This document shows positions 23,831 through 35,413 of a stretch of DNA of 64,000 bases, piece by piece. The stretch is from positions 102,314,501 through 102,378,500 of the forward strand of contig CM060881.1 in NCBI GenBank assembly GCA_030762935.1, written 5' to 3'. Below the pieces are notes generated by a model. The model saw nothing but the letters and a program-made list of their open reading frames with translations, did no database searches and was not told the origin of the DNA. The number at the start of each line of letters is the position of its first letter. Positions within the stretch are counted from its first letter, which is position 1. This DNA is from Hymenopus coronatus. Taxonomy: Eukaryota > Arthropoda > Insecta > Mantodea > Hymenopodidae. The translations under genes and the position numbers were made by a program.

Positions 23831-24545
23831 CTTTTTTCAAAACTAACATCAATGAAGTTAATTGAAATGCCACTTTCTTAATGGTTTATGATAAAGCTGT
23901 ATGTGTTGAATATTTCTGTACTGTCACAGGGGACCCCGTTTAATGTACTGTGTTTTGTATAGCTGAGTAGTCGCAAACGTTGGATAAAAATCGGACAATG
24001 TACAGATTAATATTAATGTCCATTGCTCCACCTTCCATTAATATGTTTTTATTAATTAATGACACTTCTAAAATTATTTTAATATCTACAGGACACAATG
24101 ATACTGAAATTATAAATATTCCAATATTTTTAATATTGGGCTTTACTTTCTGTAAAAATGCCAATTTGCAGTACATTTAGATATAGTATGTAATTCCTCT
24201 ATCATGTTACGTTACTCACAATTTTTGTCCAAATTAAATTAAACAATATGCACTTTTGCCTAAATATATAATGTGTGTAAACAATGTTTAAATATTTATT
24301 ACAATTGTTGAGAAATAAAGTACGCAAGAAACACTTGCGTAAGTAAGGATAAACGGACTTTTCAGACAGTTATTTTATATGAAAATTAAGAGATATTCAT
24401 CACGAAATATTTAGGAAGTTTGTAATCCTATAAAATTGTCAAATTATATATGTAAACCGCCGTTAATATTCTATGTTTGTCTATCGTGGCTTCATAGCTA
24501 TGCAGCATATCATAACAATGAGAAAAAACAGAATCCGCGTACATT
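23831..24545. other. Unassigned sequence, no gene seen
   Basis: Open frames on both strands at 23940-24180 are shadows of each other and have no recognisable motif. Confidence 0.35.
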
Positions 24546-24704
24546 AATGCATACATACATACATGCATGCATACATACATGCTTACATACATACATGCAT
24601 ACATACATACATACATGCATACATACATACATACATACATACATACATACATGCATACATACATGCATACATACATGCATACATACATACATACATACAT
24701 ACAT
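24546..24704. repeat. ACAT/GCAT tetranucleotide microsatellite
   Basis: About 40 units of CATA with interspersed CATG variants. The Met-Tyr-Val-Cys and Tyr-Ile-His-Thr repeat peptides it would encode are artefacts. Confidence 0.95.
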
Positions 24705-25027
24705 GAACTATCATATTCTCCAATTCTTATTTTTAAATTCTTATTTCCATATTCTTAAAAATGGAGATTTACAATGTCGTATTTTATTTGAATTTCTTGT
24801 AATAGTCTCTCTGTATATTCCAAAAGCTTCTTTCAATTAAAAATACAGTTGTTCTACATAAAATTCTCGTTGTGTGACTCTTTTCATGCTTCATGTATAT
24901 TATTTGGTAAGCCTATTGCAATGCCCTTGGCAGTAATGTTTTGGCCTGGATGCTATTCAATGTGAGCAAGAATAATAGAAACATTTTTTATTTCTGCGTT
25001 TTTTTTTATAACAAAATTATATTTTTT
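24705..25027. other. Unassigned sequence, no gene seen
   Basis: AT-rich spacer ending in a T run that forms the left flank of the next R846 copy. Confidence 0.35.
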
Positions 25028-25646
25028 ATTTTCTCTACACGTAATATATACATAATGTTTAGATGTAATGTACTTAAAAAGTCTACACCAAAATTACCGG
25101 AAATATATGTTTTATGACCTCCTGAATATAAAAATAAGCACTTTTAGAAAAATGTCCGTTTTGTGTATGTGAGTGTGTGTTTGTGTGTCTGTCTGTCTGT
25201 GTGTTGGCAGCTTAGATTAAAAACGTAAGCTTGGCATTTAAGTTCAGCATCTTCCTAGGCTGCACCACGATGATTTCAAAAAAATCCCACTCCAACTACC
25301 CTTTACTGGGAAAAGTTTTCAGAAATTTTAAATTTTTCAAAAGTGGGTCTAACGATTTTGCTAAGATGTATATTTATTTATTTACTTGACAAATGAAATG
25401 TAAACCTTGAATTTTCTGGGAATAGCCTCCAAAGAAATATTTATTCTGGATGAATTTTGCGGAATTTTGCACGTATATCTCGTTAAAACCCAATTTATGT
25501 GTCTTACCGTTTTTGAGATATCCTTGTTATTAGTTTCAGCTTTAAAATATTTGTATTTTCTCATATGGGAAAATGTCAACTCCTGTCCATACAAACAAAA
25601 GTATTTCAGTCACATATCAACCAGTTTTTAAATCATTTCACTATCG

Positions 25647-25654
25647 ATTTAATC
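25647..25654. other. 8-bp target site duplication, left
   Basis: ATTTAATC, repeated exactly at 28147-28154. Eight bases is the usual duplication length of hAT elements. Confidence 0.95.
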
Positions 25655-25900
25655 CAACGATTCCCAACCGGTGTGCCCCGGCACCCTAGGGTGCTGTGTG
25701 ATTGGGTAAGGGGTGCCGCGAGATATTGAGGTAAACAAACAAAAATACCTTCTACTGAAGCCTTAAGTCTTGTAAGGTCTTGAAATAAAATAAGTCAAAT
25801 CAATTACTCTCATGCACGGCAGATGGTGATAGTGGTCGATTCATTTCAATAATTCAGTTATACTAGTATCCCACAGATGGCATTACAGCTATACCCTGCC

Positions 25901-25948
25901 GAACATTCCCGAGACTACTCGCTTCCTCACGAACATTCCCGAGACTTC
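25901..25948 (+). promoter_or_regulatory. Two heat-shock-element-like repeats
   Basis: GAACATTCCCGAGACT occurs twice, at 25901-25916 and 25931-25946. Each reads as alternating GAA and TTC units spaced by two bases (GAA..TTC..GAG, continued by TTC in the second copy), which fits the binding pattern of heat-shock factor except for GAG in the third unit. They lie 13 bases and more upstream of the TATA box. Binding is inferred. Confidence 0.55.
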
Positions 25949-25960
25949 GACAGATGAATA

Positions 25961-25993
25961 TATAAAAGTGTACGCCGCTTGGCGCTTTCAGTT
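25961..25993 (+). promoter_or_regulatory. hAT core promoter: TATA box and initiator
   Basis: TATAAAAG at 25961-25968 and an arthropod-type initiator TCAGTT at 25988-25993 whose A lies 29 bases downstream of the first T of the TATA box, the normal spacing. The ATG at 26026 would then follow a leader of about 36 bases. Confidence 0.7.
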
Positions 25994-26025
25994 GTCTTCC
26001 TCGCGTTGATTCACAGTGTTTAGCT

Positions 26026-27937
26026 ATGGATAAGTTCATTGTTAAACGTAAACGCCAGGACAGTGAAAGTGAACAGTCGGCTCCTACTGCTTGCTTTAAG
26101 AAGCCAAATCTTACAGTTTCTCCCGCACGGTCGAATTCACCACATAAAGAAGACAAACGAAAGAAAAGAACATACCAGGACAGTTACTTAGCGTATGGAT
26201 TTAAGTGGAATAACAACGAGGAAAACCCTATCCCTGTGTGTTTAGTTTGTGGCGAAACACTTAGCAACGAGGCCATGGTACCTAGCAAACTGAAGCGGCA
26301 TCTTACAACAAAGCATCCTAGTGTGTCACAGAAAAATGTAATGTATTTTTCACATATATTAGAAGGGGAGAAGAAAACATCTGTGCGAATGGTAAAGAGA
26401 ATGACCATAGGTGATACTGCTCTTGAAGCCTCATTTAAAGTAGTAGAACTGATAGCTAAAAAAAAGAAACCTCATACTCTTGGAGAGGAAATCATTGGCC
26501 CTGCATGTCAAGTTATAGTTTCAACAACACTTGGCGAAGGAGCAGCTAATCAAATTTCGAAAGTTCCTCTGTCCAACAACACAATCAGCCGTAGGATATC
26601 TGAAATGTCATGCAATATCAACGAACAAGTCACGGAGAAAATAAAAACTTATAGAACATTTGCTTTGCAAGTAGATGAGAGTCTCGATATTGGTGACAAA
26701 CCGCAACTCCTTGGTTTTATCAGATATATTGATGAAGAAGATATTAGTGAACAGTTTCTGTTCTGTAGACCGCTGGAGACTACAAATAGATGCCATGACA
26801 TTTTGGTTTCTATTAATTCCTATCTCACTGACCACGATCTTTCGTGGAAAGACTGTTGTGGTATATGTACAAATGGTGCACCATCTATGTCTGGGAAAAT
26901 TAAAGGTTTTACTGCTAGAGCTCTCAATGAAAATCCATCCATTATTATAACTCACTGTTTTCTGCATAAAGAGGCATTAGTCGTGAAAGCGTGTAATGAA
27001 AATTTTGCTGACGTGTTTAACCAAGTTGTGAAAATGGTGAACTATATGAAGTCTCGACCTTTAAAGTGCAGAATTTTTGAACAAGTTATGTCGCGCAACG
27101 GATGCAGCTCATACCTCTTTGTTACTTCACACAGAAGTAAGGTGGTTGTCGTGGGGTCGTGTATTGAACCGGTTTCTCGAACTTAAAGAACAGCTAAAAA
27201 CTTTTTTTAAGGATGAAAATCAAGACACATTTCATGAGCTCTTAGTAAGTGATTCTTGGCGTTTTGAACTGTCGTATCTGGCAGATATTTTTCATAAGCT
27301 GAATGAACTGAATGTTTCGATGCAGGGTCGACATGAAACAATAATCTCCTCAACCAATAAAATGAAAGGTTTTAAAAGAAAACTTAGTTCTTGGAATTCT
27401 GCAGTTCAAAAAGGAGATTTGTCGAACTTTCCATCTCTTCTTAATATGGCAGGAGATAAAGATCTGGGTAAGCTGAAAGACCGCATTTGTGATCACTTAT
27501 CAAGATTGCAAGATGCAATAGATGCGTACTTTCCAACTATTTACACTACGAATATCGACTGGGTTGTCTCACCATTTCATTTCGTAGATAGTGCAGAGGA
27601 AATAGATTTCACTGCTTGCGAACGAGATGAATTTATTGATCTTTGCGCTGATTCCACACTCAAACGTAAGTTCACCAAGAGTGAGGCGTCGGTGGCTAGT
27701 TTTTGGCTTCAACGTAGAGAGGAGTACCCTAACCTAATGAAGAAAGCAATTAACGCACTTTTGCCCTTTTCAACATCCTATCTATGTGAGCAAGCCTTCT
27801 CTGCTATGGTGACAATAAAATGCAAAGCAAGAAATAGACTGAATAGCTATGAGGATGATTTGCGTGTTTCACTGTCAACTGTAAGACCCGACATCACATA
27901 TCTGTGCTCTAAGTATCAATCACAAGTTTCACATTAA
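26026..27937 (+). pseudogene. hAT transposase (BED finger, RNase-H-like core, hATC), one frameshift
   Basis: Transposase that would act in the nucleus on the element ends. First frame 26026-27186, second frame to the TAA at 27935-27937; they connect near 27085, where one extra base breaks the frame. N-terminal basic segment with KRKR; BED-type zinc finger CLVC...LKRHLTTKH (residues about 70-105); RNase-H-like core with ALQVDES (first catalytic Asp) and ICTNGAPSMSG, where the family normally has CTDGA, so the second acidic residue appears replaced by Asn; HTEVRWLS box; C-terminal hATC dimerisation region with LPFSTSYLCEQAFSAM and ARNRLN. Combined length of about 635 residues is typical. Related to host-domesticated ZBED5/SCAND3 proteins, but the ends and duplications show that this copy is a transposon. 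Confidence 0.9.
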
Positions 27938-28146
27938 TCATTAATCGAACAAAATTTATTGATGTATTTTACTCAGTGATTGTATTAAAGTTTACTGTAT
28001 TATGTTATGGTGTACGATATTATGATATAATATTTCAATAAATTAACATATTAAGCTTAATTTTCTTTTAATTCAAGGAAGGGTGCCCCTGGTGTTTAAT
28101 GTTATTCCCAAGGGTGCCGTAAACTTCAAAAGGTTGGGAAACATTG

Positions 28147-28154
28147 ATTTAATC
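28147..28154. other. 8-bp target site duplication, right
   Basis: ATTTAATC, identical to 25647-25654. Confidence 0.95.
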
Positions 28155-28318
28155 TATAGTACTCCCTTATTTTCCCTTCTACTTACAGGAAGAAAATAAG
28201 AAGACCTTATCTGCTAATTTTTTTCTCGATTAGCATTAAGAAAATAGAAGAATAAGCTTTTGTAACAATAATTTATTGCAGTGAGATAGAGAAAGTAATG
28301 TGAATGGAACACATCAGA

Positions 28319-28628
28319 TTTTTAATATATGGAGCGTCATAATTTCCTACGTAACGAATATTCATCAAAACCCACCCTAAATTATAAAACGAACATAATA
28401 AAGATGAAGAGCACCAGAATAGCAACTCACATTCAGAGTTGCACCACCTGGGATTTATTATGCTAATGAAAACTTTCATTTGTGAAACGGAAAATCTCAC
28501 GGGATGCACTGAACATTAAAAGGACCTGCTTTCCTATGTTTAAATAGCACTCAGACATTTAAAAGTAGAGTAACAGAATTATATTAGGTTTAAGTAGGGA
28601 AGAAACAAAGAATTTTTAGTAATAAATA
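28319..28628. other. Unassigned spacer, no gene seen
   Basis: Separates two R846 copies. A minus-strand frame at 28273-28509 is partly within the repeat and has no motif. Confidence 0.35.
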
Positions 28629-28846
28629 TCCGATTTTCCATTTACATGAGTTTCTCTACATATTCTGCAAATAAACTGTTCTTTCAAGCAAGTATTCTTG
28701 TATCCATATCTTGCTAATCGAGATATACATTAGCTGTCTTATTACTTGCTTCCTCCAAAGTAGAATGGAAATACGGAATACACATGGCTAAAGTGATGGT
28801 AAAATTTTTTAAAAGCTGTAGCTGTAAGTAAAAAAAAAAAAAAAAA

Positions 28847-29525
28847 TCTGATGTGGTGCATTTACATGACTTTCTCTACATACCTGTAACAATTTATTGT
28901 TAAAAAGCTTCTACCTCTATTTACTTCAGGCTAATCGAATAAAAGTTAGCAGAAATAGTCTTATTTCTTGCTTCCTTGTAAGTAGAAGCGAAATAAGGGA
29001 ATACATTAGGTTAAAGTAATAGTCAAAAGCTGGTTGCTATGTGATTGAAGTTCCTTTGTTTGTATGGACAGGAGAAGACAAATTCCTGTATAAGAAAAGT
29101 ATAAGTTTTCTAAAGCTGAAGCCAATAACAAAGAATATCTCAAAAACGATCAACTCCACGAAAAAAATAAATTGGGTGTTTTTTTGTAGTAGGTTTTGTC
29201 TATCTCCTATGGTTTACCAGTTATGCAAAGTTCAATAAAAATCATCCAGAATAAAGAGGTCTTTAGAAGTTATTCCCCGAAAATTCAAGATATACATTTT
29301 ATTAGTCATGTAAATATCTTTAATATAGGTACAATATTTTAATAAAAAGCATTAGAGCCATTTTTGAAACAATCAAAATTTACTAAACTTTTTCCACGTA
29401 AAGGGTAGTTTGTGGTGGAGACTTTTTCTTGAAACTCTTCGTGTCACATCGTTGGAAGGTAGTAAACCTAAACACCAAGTTTGGTATTTAATGGACTTTT
29501 CGTTTTTTGAACCATGCTGCCTAAA

Positions 29526-29559
<34 letters not shown>

Positions 29560-29699
29560 TATGTTTCTAGAAATGCTTTTTTTTTTTGTTTGAAGGGGTC
29601 CTAAAACATGTTTTCCGGTGAAATCCCGGTATCGAAATATGGGTGCATTATAATACCTTCTCTATACCTATGTACATAGTAGGTACGTGTAGAGAAAGT
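28847..29699 (-). repeat. R846 copy, reverse, inserted in a reverse R846 copy
   Basis: Runs from TCTGATGTGG to AGAGAAAGT, preceded by a 17-base A run and followed by AAAAA. Near full length (853 bp), with a CA array at 29528-29554. Confidence 0.9.
29528..29554. repeat. (CA)n microsatellite inside an R846 copy
   Basis: About 13 CA units at the conserved position of the family. Confidence 0.9.
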
Positions 29700-30334
29700 A
29701 AAAAGGGAGATGAAACGAATTCTGACTTCCCGTTTAAGAAAAAATTCTAGTTTACAATTGAAACCACCACCAAGAAATATGTCGGAGAGATGAACTTCAT
29801 TCATGCATACAAAGAACATAAATAAAAATAAATAAAACGCGTATGATAAATTATGTAGTTTTAAGGAGATCTATATTTTTCTGCAGCAAGTTTTTGTCAA
29901 TCTCTTCCAATTTACCAGATATGCAAAATACAGAAAAATTCATCCAGAATCAAGAGGTCTTCAGAGGCTATTTCCAGAAAAACAGAGGTATATTCTATTG
30001 CTCATGTGAATATCTTACACCATTTTAATCCAAAATCGTTTGAGCCATTTTTGAGAAAAACAAAGTTTTAAAAATTTTGTACATGTACATAAATGTACAT
30101 GTTTGGGGTGGGGAGATTTTCTTGAAAATGTTTGTGTTTAGTACCAAATTTGATATTTATGGTATTTTGTTTTTGAGCTATGTTGTCCACAGACACTAAC
30201 ACATACACACACACACATGGACCTTTTTCCAAAAGTGCTTTTTTGACTCGGGGGACGTCTGTAAAATCTCGACATTGAAAGTTTTGGTGAAATACAATAT
30301 CTACACTGCATACTAGTGTACGTGTAGAAAAAGT

Positions 30335-31971
30335 AAATATAGTCCCAAGTTCTATATATACCCTCGTAATTTTACCTGGCTGTCCTATTTAAGAATTTTC
30401 AGAATTCAATATGTAATCGAAGTTAATATGCTAAGGTTTACTGAAATAAAAGTACGCCCTCATTAGATTTTGTTCTGCATTAAGGGCATATATGGTTAGC
30501 CTGCTATACAAACTTAGTGTACCGGTTTACTACGCGACAGACTGTCTCCATTTTCAAGAGGTTTAGACGAGAGAATAATGTCAGTTTTATTACTGTCATA
30601 TACTTCCTCACTTCGTATTTAACCACTCTTTTAAAGCTTACATCCTGAGGCATCTTCTACCTACAATTGCCTTTTTGAGAGTTATTTCCAACGTATTCCC
30701 TCCCAGATGTGATACAGTCAAACGAGGGAAGTAGTAGAATATATAAATAATGCTATAATAAACCCAGTTACATGCAGCAAGTTAATCTCCTTCTGTATCC
30801 GTTCTGTGCCAGAACGAACATGTATCGATACTTTGTTCTCCTAAAGTGTGTTTTTTTGTTTGTTTAATGTTGATAGTCTGCTTATAACCTATGATCCACG
30901 CGGTATCCTTGAATCAGCCAATCTCTTATTGTTTTAAATTCATGACTGAACTCGTATGCATTATGAAAGAATGTCAGGCCTAGATGAATGACTAAAGTGG
31001 AGCAGTAGCAATAATTATTTCATTGTTAGAGGCTGAAAGCATGCTTCTCAACATGGTCCACACTATGCCTGGATGAGTCCATCTCGTATTGGTTACTCGT
31101 CCATAGTCAAGCACTCATATATTAACCTGTGAACACGGGTGAGTTTGGTGCTCAGGAGCTAGCGAAATCGAGCTGCTTACCATTGAAAGATTCATCTATT
31201 ACCTTGATTTTTCGGTGCAGTTTTCTTCTCTCTTGGCCACCGAACTACCGATACAGCAGTGGTCTGCCGAAGATCAACTTTGTCTCCTGACATAGTGCAT
31301 TGTTTCGACTGTCACCATGGCCATTATACCACAAAGGGACCCAGTGGGCTCGATCTGATGTGGTTGTTTTTCATTACTTTCTTTAACATTTTATGTTTAC
31401 TATTTTAAACATTTATTTTTACTTTCGATTTAAATGTCCTGGAGTATGTTATGGACAATGTTTAGAAATATGTATTGCCAAACACACATTTATAACAAAA
31501 CTATTTGTGCGTACTTCCACTAATGATCTTGCTAACTGAATTGCAATTTATAGAAGAATCGTCAGATGACTGAAAAGTAGGCAAGTCTCTAAATCAAATT
31601 ATAGCACATAACAATTTCTTATGCTGAAAACAGAAGGTAGTTAAATTATCACTTTAACAGTTTAAAAACAAAACACTGACATTATAGGATTGGTAAGTGA
31701 GGGGTGAATTGAGTAAAATTAAACAAAGGCCGTTCCTCCCCCAAAAAAAAAAAAAACTTTTAAGAACAATTGAAAAATTGGTGCCATTAACAATACGTTT
31801 AGTTTATTTTTATACTCGTATATCTCTCTTACTTTTAAAACTTCAAAGGAAAAAAATTCTTATCATTAATCACCAAAACTAATATTTTATTTTAAATTAT
31901 CCTTTGATATTTTTAAAAATTTTGCCTGGTCCGTAACGCTGGAAACTGCTGACTATTAAAACGCTATTTAA
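30335..31971. other. Longest repeat-poor stretch of the left half, no gene seen
   Basis: No conserved coding frame, tRNA-like boxes or inverted repeats. 31000-31360 is less AT-rich than its surroundings but has no open frame of note. An A run lies at 31742-31755. Confidence 0.4.
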
Positions 31972-32770
31972 ACATGTCGGATAGTACTTATTCTTACCAA
32001 AGATTAGTCCTCTACCGATTTCCTGCTAATCAAGATAATCGTTAGTAGAAATTGTTGTAATATATAGTTCCTTATTAAGTAGAAGGCAACTAAGGGTGTG
32101 TATTAGGCTAAGTGACTGTCAAACCTTTTAAAAACTGGTTACTGGGTGACTAAAAATCGGGAAAACAGAAGAAACAGTATTTGCCGTTTAAGTATTTTAA
32201 ACTGGAAACCAATAACAAGGAATATCTATAAAACGGCAAAAAAAAAAAAAAAAAAAAAAAAAAAAGTGACTCATTGCTGGCTAAACGTGATCTACATTTT
32301 TGAATTTTACGTTTTTATATAGGTAAATATCTTACGGTTTCCAGCTTTGCAGAACTCATCGAGAATAAGGAGGACTTGAGATTCTATCGCCATAAAATTC
32401 GGGATATACATTTTATTGTGAATATATTTAATGGTCAGCATTTTAATAAACATCTGTAGTCATTTTTGCTAAAATCAAAATGTTCGAAACTTCTTCAATG
32501 TAAGGGGTAATTTGTGCTGAGGAGATTTTTTGTTCAAATCTTCGTGCCGTATTCTTGGAATATGATAAACTTAAATACGAAGTTTGGTATTTAAAGGACT
32601 TTTCATTGTTAGCTATGCCATCCAAAACACACACACATGGGCTATTTTATAAAAGATTAATTTTATTCAGGTAGCCTCAAAATGTGTATTTCCAGTGAAA
32701 TCTGGTTATTAAATTTGAGGGTGAAATAAAATATTTTCTCTAACTACTATGAATGTACATGGTAGTTAAG
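31972..32770 (-). repeat. R846 repeat copy, reverse, diverged
   Basis: Family blocks CTGCTAATCAAGATAAT, GGAATATCTATAAAACGG, a 28-base A run (32238-32265), the ACGAAGTTTGGTATTTAAAGG block and the end CTCTAACTACTATGAATGTACATGGTAGTTA. The outermost TCTGATG end is eroded. Confidence 0.7.
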
Positions 32771-33323
32771 GGTGTGAGACTAGTTGAAACGGAGGCAGTT
32801 ACTCATTTCCTTATCCATATAAACCACCGCGGAATTTGTCGATAGGTTCCATGTACTTGACTGTATAAGTAGAGGAATGAAGTTAATCAAATACTCCAAA
32901 CTAACTTTTAGTTGTACATGGAGAGCTAAAACTCAGGTATCTACGACATATTTATCACATTTATAATCATTAAAAAAGGCCCGTTCAGTGTAAATATCTC
33001 ATATAATAGTCATAAAGTAATATATTATATTTGTAAAATACCACAATATATAAAAATTATTGTTTAAATTATTATCAGTAACCATATGCAATAACTAATA
33101 GTTTTGCTGTGTTTTAAAATTATATATGGCATGGTTATTTAAATAAAAATATTTACATTCTAAGTCAATTGATTGAATAAATTATTTCACAAATTCATTT
33201 TTAAAAATTCTAACGTAATAATTCAATTTTTACAACAAAGAAATTAACGAATACATTTATTATATCATATTGGATACCAATACCTAACTGTTGTAAATAA
33301 GTTAGTAGTTTTTAACTCTCCAA
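32771..33323. other. AT-rich spacer, no gene seen
   Basis: Very AT-rich from 32960 on. No structure supported. Confidence 0.35.
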
Positions 33324-34107
33324 ACTTCTCTATGCACATAGTACATAGATATAGAATGTATTACACTCTGATTAAAGTCCATAAACGAGATTGTATTGAA
33401 AATACCCGTTTTAGAGTTTCTGTACCAAAAAGCAACGTTTTTTAGAAAAAACGGATGTGTGTGTATGTCAAAGGCCAAACTTGGCCTTTAATTTTACTAT
33501 CTTCCAGTATGCGACACGAGGATTTTGTGGAAAATCCCTCCATCTCAAATTTTAAGTGAACAAAAAATTCATGGTATTGATTAAAAAAGATGGCTGTAAT
33601 CATTTTTATTAAAATACTGCTGTTTAAGATTCTTATATAACAGGAATAGTCTTTGAAGTTGTGAGCACTTTAATATTTTTTGCACAACTGTTAAACTAAG
33701 ATCTCACTACACAAAAATGTAGATCTCCTTAAAACAAATAATTTATTGCATATTAAGTGATTTTAAACTAATAATTTCCGAGATACTCCTTTATTGGTTT
33801 GAACTTTAAAACAATTTTCCCAAACGGGAAGTCATCATTCGTTTTACCTCTTTTTTTGCTCCTAACCATGGAAGCATAACCGAATTTCAATGACAATCGC
33901 AAAGCAACAGCTTTAAAAGGGTAGACCTTCGTTTTAAACTAGTGTATACCCTCATTTTCCTTCTACTTATAAGGAACTAAGCAATAAGAGACCATTTCTG
34001 GTAATATTTACATAGATTAGCATAATGAGAAGAAGCGAGTAATGTTTTGTAAGAATGGTTTGTTTGCGGAAAAAATAGAGAAAGTCATGTAAACAGAGCA
34101 CATCAGA
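33324..34107 (+). repeat. R846 repeat copy, forward
   Basis: Starts ACTTCTCTATGCACATAGTACATAG (terminal palindrome region) and ends CATCAGA before a T run. GT expansion absent; only GTGTGTGTATGT remains near 33456. Carries the AAACGGGAAGTCAT block. Confidence 0.8.
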
Positions 34108-34416
34108 TTTTTTGGAGTACGATAAGATAAGATGCACAGGTAATTATTCTATAAGCATTTTATGCACTGCATAGATTTCAGAAGATGTTTTTCCGATTTA
34201 AAAAACCAATAGAACGTTTGGGTTAATTGTTATACTTCCTCTACTTTCTATATGTGGTATTGGAGAAGGTAATAAAATGCTTTTAACACTGAATGCTTAA
34301 TTTCTTATTTAGAGTTCTGTCCATAAAGTTGTGTACACTTTCTATGTTTTTAATAAGTAAATAACTATTCTAAATTAAATATATTGAATTAAACATGCTA
34401 AATATATATATATATA
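34108..34416. other. Unassigned spacer
   Basis: A short CTACTTTCTATATGTGGTATTGGAGAAGG segment at 34238-34267 resembles an R846 start and may be a further fragment. No gene seen. Confidence 0.35.
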
Positions 34417-34472
34417 CTCTATTTAGTATATTTAATGTAATATATATATTACATTAAATGTACTAAATAGAG
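34417..34472. repeat. 56-bp AT-rich palindrome
   Basis: Arms 34417-34444 and 34445-34472 are reverse complements at 27 of 28 positions with no loop; outer arm sequence CTCTATTTAGTA.ATTTAATG. Preceded by an AT run (34400-34416). Confidence 0.9.
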
Positions 34473-34829
34473 TTTTTGCTAAGCTACCGAATTTTCGTTT
34501 ACTTTTCCCCTGAGCAACAGAGCAGCTAAACTGGGTCACGTATCCTGAATCCTAAATGATGGACGACAAGCAGTTTATTAGCCTCCCTAGCCAGTCACGT
34601 GGGACATTAACTGGTGTCCCGCGGAGGACGATTTTATTGTCTCCACATGAGAGCTAAATCTTATAGATGAGCTAAGGGACCGTACAACATGTGATAAAAT
34701 CTGCAGAAAATTCAACTACGGTCACAAGAGGAGTAAAGAAGTCATTATCATCATCTTTCCTTTCGTTCCTTATTTCTTGCTCTGTTTACTCTCCTTACAC
34801 CCACCCCATGACGTATAAGGCAGCGCCCA
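34473..34829. other. Unassigned sequence, no gene seen
   Basis: Less AT-rich than the average here. Lies upstream of a SINE fragment; may include diverged SINE sequence but I cannot align it. Confidence 0.3.
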
Positions 34830-34990
34830 CAGTCAGACGCCTGTTGAAGAGAAGAGACTCTGGATCAAAGAGAATGGGCGATAAATCCGATGTTTGTTAT
34901 TTAAGTGTGAAAGTGGATGATATGAAATGACGGTGAAGTGAGTGACAGGAAAGATGATGGAGAATGGTGAAATGAATGGCGGGAGAAATG
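34830..34990 (-). mobile_element. SINE fragment (family of 51379-51715)
   Basis: Minus-strand relative of 51500-51650: shares GACTCTGGATCAAAGAGA-like, ATGGGCGAT, GATGATATGAAATGACGGTGAAG and GACAGGAAAGATGAT blocks in reverse order. Head and tail not preserved. Confidence 0.6.
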
Positions 34991-35109
34991 GATAGTTTTT
35001 AGTTACAATGTTTTTCAAATTTGAATAAGTTTTTATTCAGTGTGAGTCTTATCTGACAAATTATAGTCATTACGTTCTGGTATAATACACCATATCTTTT
35101 ACAATAAAC

Positions 35110-35310
35110 ACGGGCTAATGTCTGGTATTAAAGTGAAGAAGTGAATAACAGGAAAGATGATGGAGAAACCGGAGAACTCGGAAGAAACCCGCGCAGGTAC
35201 CGATTCGTCCAGTACGAATCGCACATATGGTTGGTTCCGTGGAATCAGATCCGGCCTGCTGAGGCCAATCTACTCGGCGACGGCACCGTCCATCAAATGC
35301 TCTTCTCCCA
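35110..35310 (-). mobile_element. SINE fragment (family of 51379-51715)
   Basis: Contains ACAGGAAAGATGATGGAG and AAACCGGAGAACTCGGAAG, which match the body of the SINE at 51379-51715 (minus orientation) and the one at 7111-7328. A possible tRNA-like head toward 35300 is too diverged to call. Confidence 0.6.
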
Positions 35311-35413
35311 CACAAATGTTTAAAGGATATGATGTAATTATTTGATATCTCCGCTGGAAAATGCCTCTACGATGTTATGTAAGCATTTGGCGGTTCTAGC
35401 AGAGCCCTATGTA

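Larger units (their letters stand above)
25655..28146 (+). mobile_element. hAT-superfamily DNA transposon (ZBED5/SCAND3-like transposase)
   Basis: A 2492-bp element. Terminal inverted repeats CAACGATTCCCAACC (25655-25669) and the complement of GGTTGGGAAACATTG (28132-28146) match at 13 of 15 positions; sub-terminal GGCACCCT/AGGGTGCC blocks are also inverted. Flanked by exact 8-bp ATTTAATC duplications. Contains a core promoter, one transposase gene with a single frameshift and a polyadenylation signal (AATAAA, 28037-28042). The intact duplication suggests a fairly recent insertion. Confidence 0.95.
25028..28318 (+). repeat. R846 copy, forward, split by the hAT element
   Basis: Starts ATTTTCTCTACACG after TTTTT (25023-25027) and ends ACATCAGA before TTTTT (28319-28323). 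The hAT transposon interrupts it at 25655-28146; the two halves join at ATTTAATC in the TATCGATTTAATC / TATAGTACTCCC region, which is continuous in other copies. Confidence 0.9.
28629..30334 (-). repeat. Host R846 copy, reverse, split by a younger R846 copy
   Basis: Left part 28629-28846 (TCCGATTTTCCATTTACATGAG to an A run) and right part 29700-30334 (resuming AAAAAGGGAGATGAAACGAA, ending TGTAGAAAAAGT). The right part continues the family order at the GAGGTAAAACGAA.TGACTTCCCG block seen in the forward copy at 33324-34107. Confidence 0.8.

Noticed and set aside
24428..24840. Long frames with Met-Tyr-Val-Cys or Tyr-Ile-His-Thr repeats
   Set aside because: Direct translation of the ACAT microsatellite on both strands.
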